In this document: positions 45,678-57,846 of the stretch, one piece after another
How the letters are laid out: every line of letters begins with the position of its first letter
Position numbering within the stretch: the first letter of the stretch is position 1
Notes under the pieces: generated by a model
What the model was told of the DNA's origin: nothing
What the model saw: the letters and a program-made list of their open reading frames with translations, nothing else
The model's database searches: none
From: Diphasiastrum complanatum
Taxonomy: Eukaryota; Streptophyta; Lycopodiopsida; Lycopodiales; Lycopodiaceae
NCBI GenBank assembly: GCA_029204225.1
Contig: CM055092.1
Location: forward strand, 73,198,857-73,262,856
DNA: 64,000 bases
Direction of reading: 5' to 3'
Translations under genes and position numbers: made by a program

Positions 45678-48600
45678 ATGGCTTCCAATGGTGGGATCAT
45701 GCTAGAGTCTAGTGAAAGGTTGAGTTCATCAAACTACTCTACTTGGAAAGTGAGGATGGAGTCCTTACTTGAGTTGAATGAACTCATGGACATAGTTGCA
45801 GAAATTGAAGAGAGACCTCTCACACTTCAAGAGCAACAAAGGTTTGATAAGAAGGCCAAAAGGGCTCTTCATATCATTAAAATGAATGTTACAAATGAAC
45901 TTCTCAAGGAAGTTGGAAAGTGTCAAAGTGCAAGTGAGGCATGGAATGCCTTAAAGAAGCTCTTTGAATCAAAGTCCACATCTAGGGTATTGACCCTAAG
46001 GAGACAAATATTTTCTAGTAGGCAAAGAGAGGGTGAAAGTGCTCATGCATTTATCTTGAGAGTTAAGTCCCTAAGTGATGATTTAGCATGCATTGATGAG
46101 AATATAAAAGATGGTGAAATAGTCCAAGTTATGTTGAATGGTTTGCTAAATGAACATGCTAACCTTGTGCAAAGTTTTGCCATTCAAAGAGTCTTGCCAA
46201 GTGTGGTTGACTTGCAAGAAATCTTATTGGCTGAAGAACATAGGTTGCAATCAAAGCTTGATGGTGCATCCTTGCAAGGTGGAGGTGAAGAGGCTTTCTT
46301 CACAAAAGGCAAATTCAAGGGCAAAGGTAAAGGCAAAGGGAAATGGTCCAAAGGTGGTAACTTTGATCATGATGATCACTCTTCCTCTTCCTCTTCTACT
46401 AAGAACAATAAGTCAAAGTTCAAGTGCTTTTATTGTGGGATAAAAGGTCATTTTGCAAATGAATGTTATAAGAAGAAAAGAGAGCAAGGAGAGAGGCAAG
46501 GAAATCTTACAATAGATGAGGAAGAACATAACACATGTGAATCACTTGTTATGACTTCAAGTTTGTTAGCCAACATAGATGATAATGATCCTTGGTGGAT
46601 TGATAGTGGAGCCTCATCTCACATGACAAGACACAAGGAATACTTTACATCCTTATTGTCTTATGAGGGAGAAGGTAACATCATCTACACTGCAAATGAT
46701 GGTCAATGTGACATCAAAGGCATAGGCACTATTCCTATTTCCCTTTCAACAAATAGGAAAGCAAATCTTGAAAATGTTTTGTACATTCCTTCAATCACTA
46801 AGAATTTGCTTAGTGTAAGTCAAATGATTGACAAAGGACTTGATGTGGAGTTCATTGGAGATGCATGTTTGATAAGTAAATGTGGATCCTTGATTGCTCA
46901 AGGTAGGAGGCATGGTAAACTTTTCAAGCTTGATGCATGTGTGATCTCTAATCATGAAGGATGTATGGCTAGGGAGCAATTGACAAACCAAGAAGTTTGG
47001 CACAAGAGGTTGGGCCATCCCAACTTCAAATCTTTGGAGGTAATGGCAAAGAAAGAGCTTGTTCTTGGTCTCCCTAAAAGTCTTGTTGCAAACAATAGTG
47101 TTTGTGAACATTGTGCCTTGTCCAAATCTCATAGACTTGCTTATTCTAGATCTACTTCTAGATCTAAAGAAGCTTTTCAACTTGTGCATTCTGATATTCA
47201 TTCTTCTAGTACAACTAGCAATGGTGGGGCAAAGATGTATGCAACTTTCATTGATGACTTTAGTAGGTATACTTGGATCTATCTTCTTAAAAGTAAGGAT
47301 GAAGTGTTTGCTGCATTTGTCAAGTTCAAGAATGAAATGGAAAACCAATTCAATACAAAGATCAAATGCTTAAGATCTGATAATGGAGGGGAATACACCT
47401 CAAATAGGTTCAAAGACTTTTGTATAGCACATGGGATTAAGAGGGAGATGTCTAGTCCTAGGACTCCACAACAGAATGGAGTGGCCGAGAGGAAGAATAG
47501 AACCCTTTGTGAATGTGCCAAGGCAATGAGACTACATGCTAATCTTGCTAAGTCTTTTTGGGGGGAAGCTTTAGCATGTGCTAACTATCTATGTAATAGA
47601 TGGACAAGTGCTTCCTTGGATGGTAAAACTCCTCATGAGGTTCTTTATGGTAGAAGGCCGAGTGTCAAGCATTGTAGGATCTTTGGATGTACATGTTTTG
47701 TCAATATCACACTTGATGATAGAACTAAAGAAGATCCTTCATCAAAGAAGGGTGTGTTTGTTGGATATAGTGAAGTAAGCAAGGCTTACAAAGTGTACAT
47801 TCCTTCTACAAAGAAAGTTGTCATAAGTAGGGATGTCATCTTTCATGAAGAGAATGTTTCCAATGTTGTTGATGTTGATGTCGATGTGCCTACTAATCAT
47901 CATGATGTGCAAGATGTCTTGGATGAAGATGGAGATGCCACTCCAAAGCAAACTTCAAGGAAGACTCAAAGGCAAAGGGCTAAGCCATCAAGGCTAACCT
48001 ATGATGGAAAAGGAAAGCAAGTGGTGGACAACTCTAACTTTGCTTTTCTTACCTCTTTTGATGAACCAACTTGTGTAGGTGAAGCAATTCAAAAGAAGGA
48101 ATGGATCCAAGCCATGGATCATGAGCATCAAGCACTAATCAAAAGCAACACATGGAGGTTGGTAAAGCTTCCAAAGGACAAGAAGGCAATTGGTTGTAAG
48201 TGGATCTTCAAGATCAAGACAAATCAAGATGGATCAATCAACAAGTACAAGGCAAGGTTGGTGGCAAAGGGGTATGCTCAAGAATATGGTATTGACTATG
48301 ATGAGACCTTTGCACCCGTGGCAAAGATGGTAACTATTCGAATCCTAATCTCTCTTGCAACTCTTTATGATTGGGATATGTGGCAAATGGATGTTACTAA
48401 TGCCTTCTTGAATGGTGATCTTGAAGAAGATATTTACATGGAGCAACCCGAGGGCTATGTTTCACATGATGAGCCTAATCATGTGTGCTATCTCCAAAAG
48501 AGTTTGTATGGGCTAAAGCAAGCACCAAGGAGTTGGTATGCTAAGCTCAATTCCTTCTTACTTTCTCAAAACTTTGTTATGAGTGAGTATGATCATTCTC

Positions 48601-49631
48601 TCTACTTTAGATTGAATTAAAATGATATCACTTTACTTTTGATCTATGTTGATGACATTATCTTAAGTGGTGGTAACAATCTAGATATAGATGAAATCAA
48701 GATGGCACTCAAAAGAGAGTTTGAAATTCAAGATCTTGGTAAACTTCATTATATCTTAGGAATAGAGATTATTAGAACTTCTAAATCTACATTCATATGT
48801 CAAGAAAAGTATGTTAACTCTATTCTAAAAAGGTTTCATATGGAAGATTGTAAAGTTGTTTCTACTCCTATGGAATCAAATGTAAAGCTAACTACAAGAA
48901 GTAATGAAAGATCCTTCAAGGACATTACTCTCTATAGAAAGCTAATAGGATCTCTTATATGGTTAACCATCACAAGACCTGATCTAAGCTTTGTGGTTGG
49001 TAAACTAAGTCAATTTATGCAAGATCCTAGTGAGGCTCATTGGAAGCTAGGAAAGAGAGTACTTAGATACATCTCGGGATCTAGAGATTTTGGCATCTTG
49101 TATGGAGGTACTACACCTAACCTTTGTGGATTTTCAGATTCAGATTTTGTAGGTGATCAAATGGATAGGAAGTCAACAAGTGCCTTTGCAATCTATCTTG
49201 GAGATGGAGTGGTCTCATGGCTATCAAAGAAGCAACCAACTATCTCTCTATCTTCCACCGAAGCCGAGTACAAGGCATTAACAACATGCACCAAGGAGAT
49301 TCTTTGGATCAAGAGGATGTTATTGGATCTTCACTTGCTGGAACCAGAGAAGACTCCAATCATACTTTGTGATAACCTTTCAGCCCAAAGCTTGGCAAGC
49401 AATCCTGTTTTTCATGCAAGGAGCAAGCACATTGAGATTGCTCACCATTTTGTGAGAGATCAAGTCATTGCCAAAGAGGTGGAGCTTCAACATGTCTCTT
49501 CAAAGGAGTGTGTGGCTGATATCTTCACCAAACCATTGGGAAAGGACCTATATTTAATGCATAGATCTAATCTTGGAATGTGCTCAAAGACTATGTTGAA
49601 ACTAGCATCCAATGTTGAAGAGGGAGTGTGA
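45678..49631 (+). CDS. Gag-pol polyprotein of element A, one in-frame stop
   Basis: A single frame of 1,317 codons plus the stop covers all copia functions. Gag is at about 1-240. The zinc knuckle CFYCGIKGHFANEC is from 250. The protease has DSGASSHM at 309. The integrase has HKRLGH (442) and CEHC (476), with the catalytic triad D506, D568 and E604 (the last in GVAERKN). The RT fingers hold CKWIFKIKTNQDG, the palm VDD is at 990-993 (IYVDDIILSG), and RNase H has DSDFVGDQMDRKS, STEAEYKA and KHIEIAHHF. The end ADIFTKPL leads to EEGV. Codon 981 (48618-48620) is TAA, about 9 codons before YVDD, which splits the frame. No other lesion was seen. The terminator TGA (49629-49631) lies inside the 3' LTR. 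Confidence 0.95.
48618..48620 (+). other. Premature TAA in element A pol
   Basis: The frame reads RLN, TAA, NDITLLLIYVDD. In element G the same place reads KFDGSNIVILLIYVDD, so the stop replaces a sense codon in a non-conserved loop. Reading continues in the same frame afterwards. Confidence 0.9.
49617..49626 (+). other. Polypurine tract of element A
   Basis: GAAGAGGGAG directly precedes the 3' LTR and is also translated as the last residues of Pol. Confidence 0.9.
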
Positions 49632-50281
49632 AAATTGTCAACATTTCCTAGCTAGTTTGAGGCCTAAATTGGCTAAAATTGTAAATAGTTTTGGTTCTGG
49701 AGTTTTGCACGTGTGAACCAGGCCACAATGTTTTTATTTACTGTATTTTTTCAGTATGATGAAGTGTCAAACTTCATACCCTTCAAAATGAGACCATTTT
49801 GATGTATTTTGGTCATATAAGCCATTTTTAGCTATTTTTCCTATATAGGGAATATCTAGGGTCAAGTACCTTCTAGAGAGAGGAGAGAGAGTCATCTTCC
49901 TCATCCATAAATAGTAGGGAAGTCGTGGAGAACAGGTTGGAGAAACCTTTTGTATGCTTCATTGAGATCAATAGATCATTGTCATTGTTTCTTCCTCCAT
50001 TGAGAGCATTGTTGTGTGTATTGTCTTCAAGCTATTGTGTATGATCTTAGGTGCTTTCCAAAAGTGATAGGCTGATGTATTATGGACTGTATAATGTTAT
50101 TTTGGGCCGCACTTGATGTTTATGGAAGTTTCCATTTGTGATAAATGCTTTTTGATCAAGTTCTTTGCATTCTAGGTAGCATAGAATGTGTTGCCAATTC
50201 CTAGCTTATGTAGTTTGGAGTGCAAGCATTCAAGCCAATGATCTTGGAGTTTAGATCCACTTAGGATCTATATTTTTCACA
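49627..50281 (+). repeat. 3' LTR of element A
   Basis: It has the same length as the 5' LTR. Mismatches seen: AAGATATTG/AAGCTATTG, AATGCTATT/AATGTTATT, TTGGACCGC/TTGGGCCGC and ATCTGTATT/ATCTATATT. It contains a CACGTG at 49708-49713. Confidence 0.97.
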
Positions 50282-50286
50282 TATTG

Positions 50287-50919
50287 TGTATAATTGGGTT
50301 CCACACATGTAAGGCCAAGATGCCATGTGGCAACCCAGTCCTAATGTAGGTTAGGTCAAGTCAAGAGAGTTGTTCATGTCTATTTGGTGGTCATCCCTAC
50401 TTTATAGGACCTACACCTAAGTTTAAGGTGAAAATTTGACCAACTAGCTACCTACCAAGCATAACTCTAGGATCTAGGCTAGGGTTTCATTTTAGGGCAA
50501 GAAGGGTGAGTTAACTTCCTTATTACATGCTGGAAATCCACCTAACTTCAAGAAGGAAGTCGAATTTGCTATGTATTCTCTCTCTCCATAGTGAGAAGAT
50601 AGAAAATTTTTGGAGCTCATTGGCAATCTCAAGCTAGTTCACTATGTACATTGAGTTTTTGTGATCCAAATGAAACCAAATCGATTTCTACTTGTTTCTC
50701 AAGTTGAAGGCCGTACTACAGCTTGTAGTACACACGTGTGGGCTCGGATTTTGATGTTTATCAATGCTTTTGATTGTTAATGCTTGTTGTTTGTCAAATT
50801 GCCAATCTAGATCAACTTTTTTGTGTCTAGTTTTTTGATAGATTGTTAAGCAAGCATTCAATCACTCTTGTGGATCTTTTGTAGATCCATTTATGGTCCT
50901 AAAGTACAGTACTTTCACA
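50287..50919 (+). repeat. 3' LTR of D1, right piece
   Basis: It continues the D1 LTR after element A and its second TATTG, and ends ACTTTCACA. Up to about 50560 it equals the D2 5' LTR base for base. After that it equals the D1 5' LTR except at about 3 positions. It contains a CACGTG at 50733-50738. Confidence 0.95.
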
Positions 50920-50924
50920 ACGGC
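50920..50924. repeat. Target site duplication of D1, right
   Basis: ACGGC, equal to 39906-39910. Confidence 0.93.
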
Positions 50925-51085
50925 AACCTGGGTCATGCATGGGTTGCTTGAGTGAACAAATATATGTACAGTGTAATTTCATTTTGAGAAACACAGTTGC
51001 TATGTGAGCTTGCTGAGGAGAGTGATTTTCTGTCTGTGTTACTGTGTAGCATGATATGTGTTCCTGTGCAAAGCAAATTCTAAGT
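50925..51085 (+). repeat. 5' LTR of element C, right piece
   Basis: It continues the C LTR from AACCTGGGTCATGCATGGG to AATTCTAAGT and is followed at once by the primer site. Together with 39796-39910 it gives a 276-bp LTR, the same length as the C 3' LTR, with 10 mismatches. Confidence 0.94.
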
Positions 51086-51098
51086 TGGTATCAGAGCC
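51086..51098 (+). promoter_or_regulatory. Primer binding site of element C
   Basis: TGGTATCAGAGCC is a full match to initiator Met tRNA and lies directly after the LTR end AAGT. Confidence 0.92.
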
Positions 51099-52405
51099 GT
51101 ACAGGGAGTGTACACAGTACAGTGTCGCCGTTGAAGAGTGCTTCGGGAGAACTCTCTTCTGAGAGTTCGGGGTCTACGGCGGGTGGAAGACGGAAAGAGA
51201 AGCACTGGTGCACGGTTTCTAATTTATAGAGGCTTGCTAAGCTTAGCAGACGGATTATTAGCCTGTGCATAGCATCAAACAGGGAAAAATTTGGTGAAAA
51301 TTTGACAATTTCGAAGCGAGCTGAAAATTGAAACCGGACTTGGGGTTACGGTTTTTATACATAACTGGTGATTTCTTCGCTGTTTGTGCACCGTTTTGGA
51401 TGCCGTAAGGACAGAAAGGAAGCTAATCACACTGTCAATCAGCCATGGAGTGATTTTGAGGTTTATGTTAGAGATTTGTCTCCAAACAGTTAACCTAGCA
51501 GATTTGCGGTAAAAAGGTGAAAAAGCCACTTTGTCAAGTTGAGCTAAAATCACCGTTTCTCCACGGAATTTCCTGACTGAACATTCTAAAGTCATGGATT
51601 CAGTAGGGCGACCCTGCTTCAGGCCTCAGATCGTGCTCAAAACGATCCACATGAGAGCTTGATCCGATCTTTTTGAGGGAAGGGAGGCGCGGCCGCAGGC
51701 AGGGAAGTCGCGGGCAGTTCGCGCGCCCAACGCGACGAAGAACTCAGTGTATCGAAGTTCTTAGCGTATGCAGGAGTTTGGTTTGATGCCCATATGTACT
51801 TTGAACCTGTAGATGAGGTGTCAAGTGAATCAACGGTCCAGAATCTGTGATGGGAGAGAAATTTGAACCACAAGATTTGGTTCAGCCATTGGATGAGCTT
51901 TAAACAGGGTCCTAAAGAATTGAAGTGCATTCTGGCCTTCAACTTCATTAAAAATTTTCATACTGAAAGTTAAGTTGGGTCCCTTCACAAGTGAAGAGTG
52001 AAGTTTCTTCAAAGTGAAGAAACAATTCAAAAGCTAGAAAAGTCCCTATTTTTGGGTCCTTTGCCCGTTTTGACCCAAACGAAAGGCTATAACCTCCAAA
52101 CAAAGGGCACCCGGACTGTACCTGCAAGTACGATACAACAAAACAGAGCGGTTGCAGCGGAGAAAGTGTTCGGAGTACGCCAGAAGTAGTTTCACCATTC
52201 CATTGGGCACGTTGTTGGGAATTGACGATTGAGTGCATTTCGGAAGGCGACGCCGATTTGGCTTTCAAATTGGTGGAAAAGTGGCGAGTGGCCTGGTAAG
52301 AAAAAAAGTGCAGGTCATCATTTTCAACTTTTGACATCACTGTTGGCCTCGACATACTGTTCTTAGCCTAAGGCAGAAGTTTTAAGCAGTTTTGCGATAG
52401 CAAAC
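51099..52405 (+). other. Untranslated leader of element C
   Basis: This is 1.3 kb with no coding frame that fits a known family. It is more GC-rich than the rest of the nest near 51680-51740. Confidence 0.55.
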
Positions 52406-55400
52406 ATGGGAGAGTCCATTTTGAGTGAAAGTATCAAATTGGAGGGGATTTCCAACTATGCAGTGTGGAAATTCAAAATGAAAAACATACTGATGGAGAA
52501 AGATGTGTGGGAAGTCGTCACAGGTGATGAGAGAAGGCCGCCAAATGAAGCAGACATCAAAGTGTTCGACAAAAAGATGAGAAAGACTTTGACCTTCATT
52601 AACTTGTCAGTGAAGGATCACATCATTACCCACATTTGTGATGCTATTACACCCAGACAGGCATGGGATGTGCTAAAGGAGCAGTTCGAGACGTCAAATC
52701 CGTCAAGAATCATGTTTCTGAAGTCAAAGTTGAATAGTGCCCGCATGGAGCAAGGAGAGCACATTCAGACGTACATGACCAGAATCAAGACAATGAGAGA
52801 TGAACTGCATTCTATTGGAGAACGCATACGTGATGTGGAGCTGGTGCATAATGCATTATGCGGCATTGCAGAACCCTATCAAATGTTTGTGAGCGGAATA
52901 GCATCAAGAGAAAGATTGCCAACCTTTGACGAGCTCACAGAAATCTTGATGCAGGAAGAGCAACGACGAGAAATGGTGAAAGCTAGACGTCAAAATACTG
53001 ATGATCAGGCTCTTGCAACACGCCAAAAACAAGGCAAGGGCAAGGGTAAGAAGAAGACTAAACAACAATTTGCCAAGTCTCAGGAGGATGAGGGATCTTC
53101 CAGCAAAACTAAGAAGAAAGGCAAGTGCTTCCATTGTGGTAAAAAGGGCCACTGGAAGAGTGAATGTCGCAAATTCCTGGCGGAACAATACAAGGGAAAA
53201 CCAAAACAAGCAGGTAACCTTGTCGATGAGGGTGAGACTGAAGACTCTAGCATCTTCATATCTGCATTGTCATCTAATCAAGATGATCAAGCATGGTATA
53301 TTGACTCAGGAGTCACAAGACACATGACAGGTAACAAGAACTGGTTCAGTAGTTTGAAGGCGTTGGATAATGGAACATATGTTTCACAAGCAAATGGTGA
53401 GGTGTGCATGATCAAGGGGATAGGCACAGTTTCAATCCAACTGCCTGACGGTAAAAGAAGGATGATTAGGGAGGTACTTTACGTACTAGGTTTGAAGAAA
53501 AATCTACTTTTTGTTGGAGTCATTACTGATCAAAAGTTGAAAGTAGAATTCGTCCGTGATCGTTGCTTTGTGAAGGATGCGAACCAAAAGTTCAAAGTTA
53601 TTGCGAATGGAGTCCCAATACAAAATTGTACAGGTTTAATGCCACAATCAAGGGGCAACACAGACTTGTGTCATCTATTCCTTTGCAAACTGAGTTGTGG
53701 CACAAGAGGCTTGGTCACTTGAACTTGGGAAGCCTCAGTTTGATGAGAAAATTGGAGATGGTAACAAGACTGCCTACAATAGAAGATCACTTGAAATTGA
53801 TGTGCGAATCTTGTATATATGGGAAGCAGCATCGAGAGAAGTTCAATAAAGGGGGTGTTGCAAGAGCAAAGAACATCCTGAATTTAATCCACACAGATTT
53901 ATGCGGGCCCATGAGGACCATGTCCTTAGGAAAAGCCTTCTATTTCATGACCTTTATTGATGATATGTCACGTAAGAGATCTACTTCTTGAAGAAGAAAT
54001 CAGATGCTTTTGATAACTTCAAGAACTTCAAAAACTTGGTCGAAAATCAGACAGGTAAGAAGATCAAAGTCCTAAGATCAGATAGTGGAGGTGAGTATAA
54101 GTCTAATGACTTCAATGATCTTTGTGATCAATGTGGGACTAAAAGACAATTTATGCAAGCTCATACTCCTGCTCTCAATGGTGTAGCTGAGCGCAAAAAT
54201 TGTACGATTGTGGAAAGTGCCAGATCTATGCTAGCTGAGATGAAATTACCAAAAGATTTTTGGTCAGAAGCATGTAGCACGGCAGTCTATCTTCAAAATA
54301 GAAGTCCTACCATTGCCATACCAAAAATTACACCTGAGGAAGCATTCACAAAGAAGAAGCCAAAGGTGAACCACTTGCGAATCTTTGGATGTAAGGTCTT
54401 TGTACATATTCCTAAGGAAGAAATACGTAAACTTGATGTAAAAGCTATCAAGTGCATATTCCTAGGATATGATGATCGCTTGAAGGGCTGTAGATGTTTT
54501 GATCCAGTCGAAAACAAAATCCATATAAGCCGAGATGTTATCTTTGATGAATCCAAGATGTATGAAGATGAAGATGCTGAGAAGATAGACACATCCAGTA
54601 GGAAAAATGGCATAGCGAGGATACCACCTGATGATGATCCATTCATTGACCTTCCGAGTGATGAACATGAGGATACATCTCAAGATACTACTACTCAACC
54701 TCAAGAAACAGGTTGGAGAGGTAGGGACAAAACTTTTGGTGCACGAAGGATTGAAATTGCAGGTGACAAACGCAAGGAGAAGGATGTACCATGGGATAGA
54801 TTTTCACCAGGAAGCCGATCACCTGACAGAAAGCTCCCTGAGTGGTTTGAGAGATTGATGGAGAGCCACGATATAGATGACTTTCCATTATCATCTAACC
54901 AGGGAGAGCTACGAAGATCAACAAGAGAGAAGATACTACCTGAAAGGTATGAAGCAAATTATGCTCTGTTATCCAGCATTATTCAAAGAAAAGAACCTTC
55001 GACTTGTGGTGAAGCGAAGGATGATGACATTTGGATCAAAGCCATGGGAGAGGAGATGGAGTCAATTGCTAAGCATAGCACATGGGACTTAGTAGAACCA
55101 CCAGTTGGCAAGAAACCCACTGGTTGCAAATGGTTATATAGAACTAAGTACCATGCAAATGGAAGCATAGCAAAGCACAAAGCAAGATTGGTAATCAAAG
55201 GGTACGCACAAAATAAAGGCATTGACTATGAGGAGACCTTTGCGCCAGTGTGTAAGTGGGATACTCTACATCTACTTATTGCTTTAGCTTCACATTTTGG
55301 TTGCCTTTGCATCAGATGGATGTGAAATCTGCTTTTCTAAATGGTGAGTTAGAAGAAGAAGTGTTCATGGATCAACCTGAAGGCTTTGTAACGAAAGGAC

Positions 55401-56523
55401 AGAAAAATAAAGTATGGCGCTTGAAGAAAGCGCTTTATGGTCTTAAACAAGCACCACGTGCGTGTTATAGCAGGATTGATGCCTACTTTCATTCAAAGGA
55501 GATTGTGAGAACACATTCTGATCCAAATCTATATGTCTTATGCTTTGATGATATGGTTGCTTTGATTGCTCTTTACGTTGATGACTTGATTATTACGGGA
55601 AATAATCAAGAGATGATAGACATAATCAAGAAAGACCTCATGGAACAATTTGAGATGACGGATCTCAGCCTGATGCATTACTGCCTTGGAGTATAAGTGT
55701 GGCAAAAAGGACATGAAGTGGGTTTAACACAGGTGAAATATGTCAAAGAGTTACTACACAGGTTTAGGTTGCAGGATTGCAAACCAGTAAACACTCCTAT
55801 TGAACCAAGTAAAAAGCTTTCTAAGCTTGATGAATTACAGTCATTTGATGCTACGCTATATAGACAGTTAGTAGGGAGCTTGATTTACCTTACCGCAACT
55901 AGACTAGATATATGCTATGTTGTTGGCATTGTAAGTCAGTTTATGGCAGCACCTACGGAAATGCATTGGAAAGCAGCTAAACGCATTTTGTGTTATGTGA
56001 AAGGCACATCAGAGTATGGCTTGATTTACAAAAAGCATGATGGTTTACCTGAGTTGTGTGGCTATGTGGATGCGGACTGGGGAGGTGACTATGATGATCG
56101 TAGATCCACCACATGATATATATTCCAGTTTTGTGGTAATTGCTTTTCCTGGTCTAGTAAGAAGCAAAGTACAATTGCTCTTTCCACCACAGAAACAGAG
56201 TATAAGGCAATGTGTAGTGCTGCACAAGAAGCTGTATGGTTGAGACAAATCTTGGAAGAGATTGGCATGAAGCAGAAAAATCCCACAACTTTACATAGCG
56301 ACAGTCAAAGTGGCATTTAGCTAAAAAAGAATCCAGTGTCCCATGCAAGAACTAAACACATTGAGATTCAATATCACTTTATACGTGAAAGGCTGCTAAG
56401 TCGTGAAATTCATGTTGTTCATTATAGCACAGAAGAACAACTAGCTGATATTTTCACTAGGCCACTTACTGGAGAAAAGTTTGATAAGTTTAGATCAAAA
56501 CTTTCTGTATTTAAAGTTTGTTG
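52406..56523 (+). pseudogene. Gag-pol of element C, decayed
   Basis: From ATG 52406 (MGESILSESIKLEGISNYAV) come a copia Gag, a zinc knuckle CFHCGKKGHWKSEC and a protease with DSGVTRHM (normally DSGAS). A frameshift near 53600 moves to the frame with LWHKRLGHLNLGSL and CESCIYGKQH. A second, near 53975, leads to the integrase core (SDSGGEYKS, NGVAERKN) and RT fingers (CKWLYRTKYHANG). A third, near 55290, leads to MDVKSAFLNGELEEEVFM and YVDDLIITGN. Stops follow at 55694 (TAA), 56114 (TGA) and about 56318 (TAG), inside RT and RNase H. The RNase H end reads KHIEIQYHFIRERLLSREIH and DIFTRPL. With three shifts and three stops it is inactive, in line with the 3.6% LTR divergence. 484-1326 is a fragment of the same family. 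Confidence 0.93.
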
Positions 56524-56568
56524 ACTTTAAAGCTATGTATATGACTGTATAAAAAGTGACTCTACTTT

Positions 56569-56577
56569 AAGGGAGAG
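56569..56577 (+). other. Polypurine tract of element C
   Basis: AAGGGAGAG lies directly before the AGTTAGAATT LTR start. The same tract occurs before the LTR of element H on the minus strand. Confidence 0.85.
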
Positions 56578-56853
56578 AGTTAGAATTAAAGTTAGAATCG
56601 CTTTGTTACTGTACTGTGGGTCCTATCAGTGGATAAGGATCAGTTGGCCTCGCCACGAGGCAAGTCGACGGGACACGCGTCCCGCCAACGGCAACCTGGG
56701 TCATGCATGGGTTGCCTGAGTGAACAAATATATGTACAGTGTAATTTTATTTTGAGAAACACAGTTGCTATGTGAGCTTGCTGAGGAGAGTGATTTTCTG
56801 TCTGTGTTACTGTGTAGCATGATCTGTGTTCCTATGCAAAGCAAATTCTAAGT
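56578..56853 (+). repeat. 3' LTR of element C
   Basis: This uninterrupted 276-bp LTR starts AGTTAGAATT and ends AATTCTAAGT, an imperfect 10-bp terminal inverted repeat with AG...GT ends in place of TG...CA. It shows the empty ACGGC site where D1 went into the other LTR. The CACGTG of the 5' copy is CACGCG here. Confidence 0.95.
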
Positions 56854-56858
56854 GGTAG
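56854..56858. repeat. Target site duplication of element C, right
   Basis: GGTAG, equal to 39791-39795. Confidence 0.85.
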
Positions 56859-57846
56859 CGCACCATTTTGGTTTTGATGATGACTCCTCAATAGTTCACA
56901 TCCCTCTGCAAACTTACTTTAGTAGTAGCGTTGATTTGCATTTTCATCTGAATGCTTCACTTTGTGTTATGTATGGGCAGCAATGGAAGGGCATTATCAA
57001 ATGCCTTTTTGTGGCTTCAACTTAAGCATAAATGAGTGCAGATGTCCAGTGATGAACAACTGCTAAGACTTCCCTTTATAAGTGATGAATCATTGGGATA
57101 AGGTGTATCCTCCTGCGCACTTTACTTTATATCTACTCTCATTCGACACCACTTTTTCTTTTTATTATGAAAATATGACTAATGCAAAAGAGACTACATC
57201 CATAAAGCTGAATCGACCAATCGATGTTCTAAGACTATCAATAACTCTAAAAAAAAAAAAGGACTCCAATAAAACGGTCTTAGATAACATGGATATGCGT
57301 AAGATATGTGGTTTCTACAAAAGGGTTAGAATGGCACGAATCTGCCCTAATACCTTTGTAGAAACTTTGGGAACTTCTTACTCATAACTAATGATATCTA
57401 TCCAAAGTAGTCTCCTCGGACCATGATTGATATATGATCTCTGTGTGGCATAATTTTGCACAGAAACAATCATACAATCAATCATGGCAAATCCTATATG
57501 TACCCTAATATGTGTTACTTTAGACTTATGGTGAGCTACAATTGGAAAGCATGGATATGCTCAAGAGTATGGACAGTAGTGCACGATGCACCTTGCTCTA
57601 TAAGGGTCACTTGGGTTAGCATAGCATGGATTTGTTCTAATACTAGCACATGTCACCAAGTCTTTTGGCTAAGAAAAACAAAAACGGTTTAAACTTTTCA
57701 TATTTTGTACATAACAAAAAATGAACTAATATGGACCAATTGACCGTAAGCTGATCAACATGGCACTTGCCCGGATATGGTGATATAACGGCTTGGCCTA
57801 TCGCCAAAACATTGTTTGCTTGGGAAGACTGGACTATGTTTCCAAT

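Larger units (their letters stand above)
43851..50281 (+). mobile_element. Nearly intact Ty1/copia element A
   Basis: A 6,431-bp element with LTRs 43851-44505 and 49627-50281 (655 bp each, 4 mismatches seen), primer site, 1.16-kb leader, one gag-pol frame, polypurine tract and a TATTG target duplication (43846-43850, 50282-50286). The empty site can be read in D2 (near 60585-60600). The low LTR divergence makes it the youngest insertion here. Confidence 0.97.
39911..50919 (+). mobile_element. LTR element D1, gag-protease type, interrupted by element A
   Basis: D1 lies in the 5' LTR of element C. Parts in order: 5' LTR 39911-40611, primer site, leader, gag-protease ORF 41416-43572, RT vestige, polypurine tract, and a 3' LTR split by A (43783-43850 and 50287-50919). 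The LTR ends are TGTGAAG and CTTTCACA. Without A it is about 4.6 kb. It lacks a working integrase and reverse transcriptase, so it would depend on a relative such as A. Confidence 0.93.
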
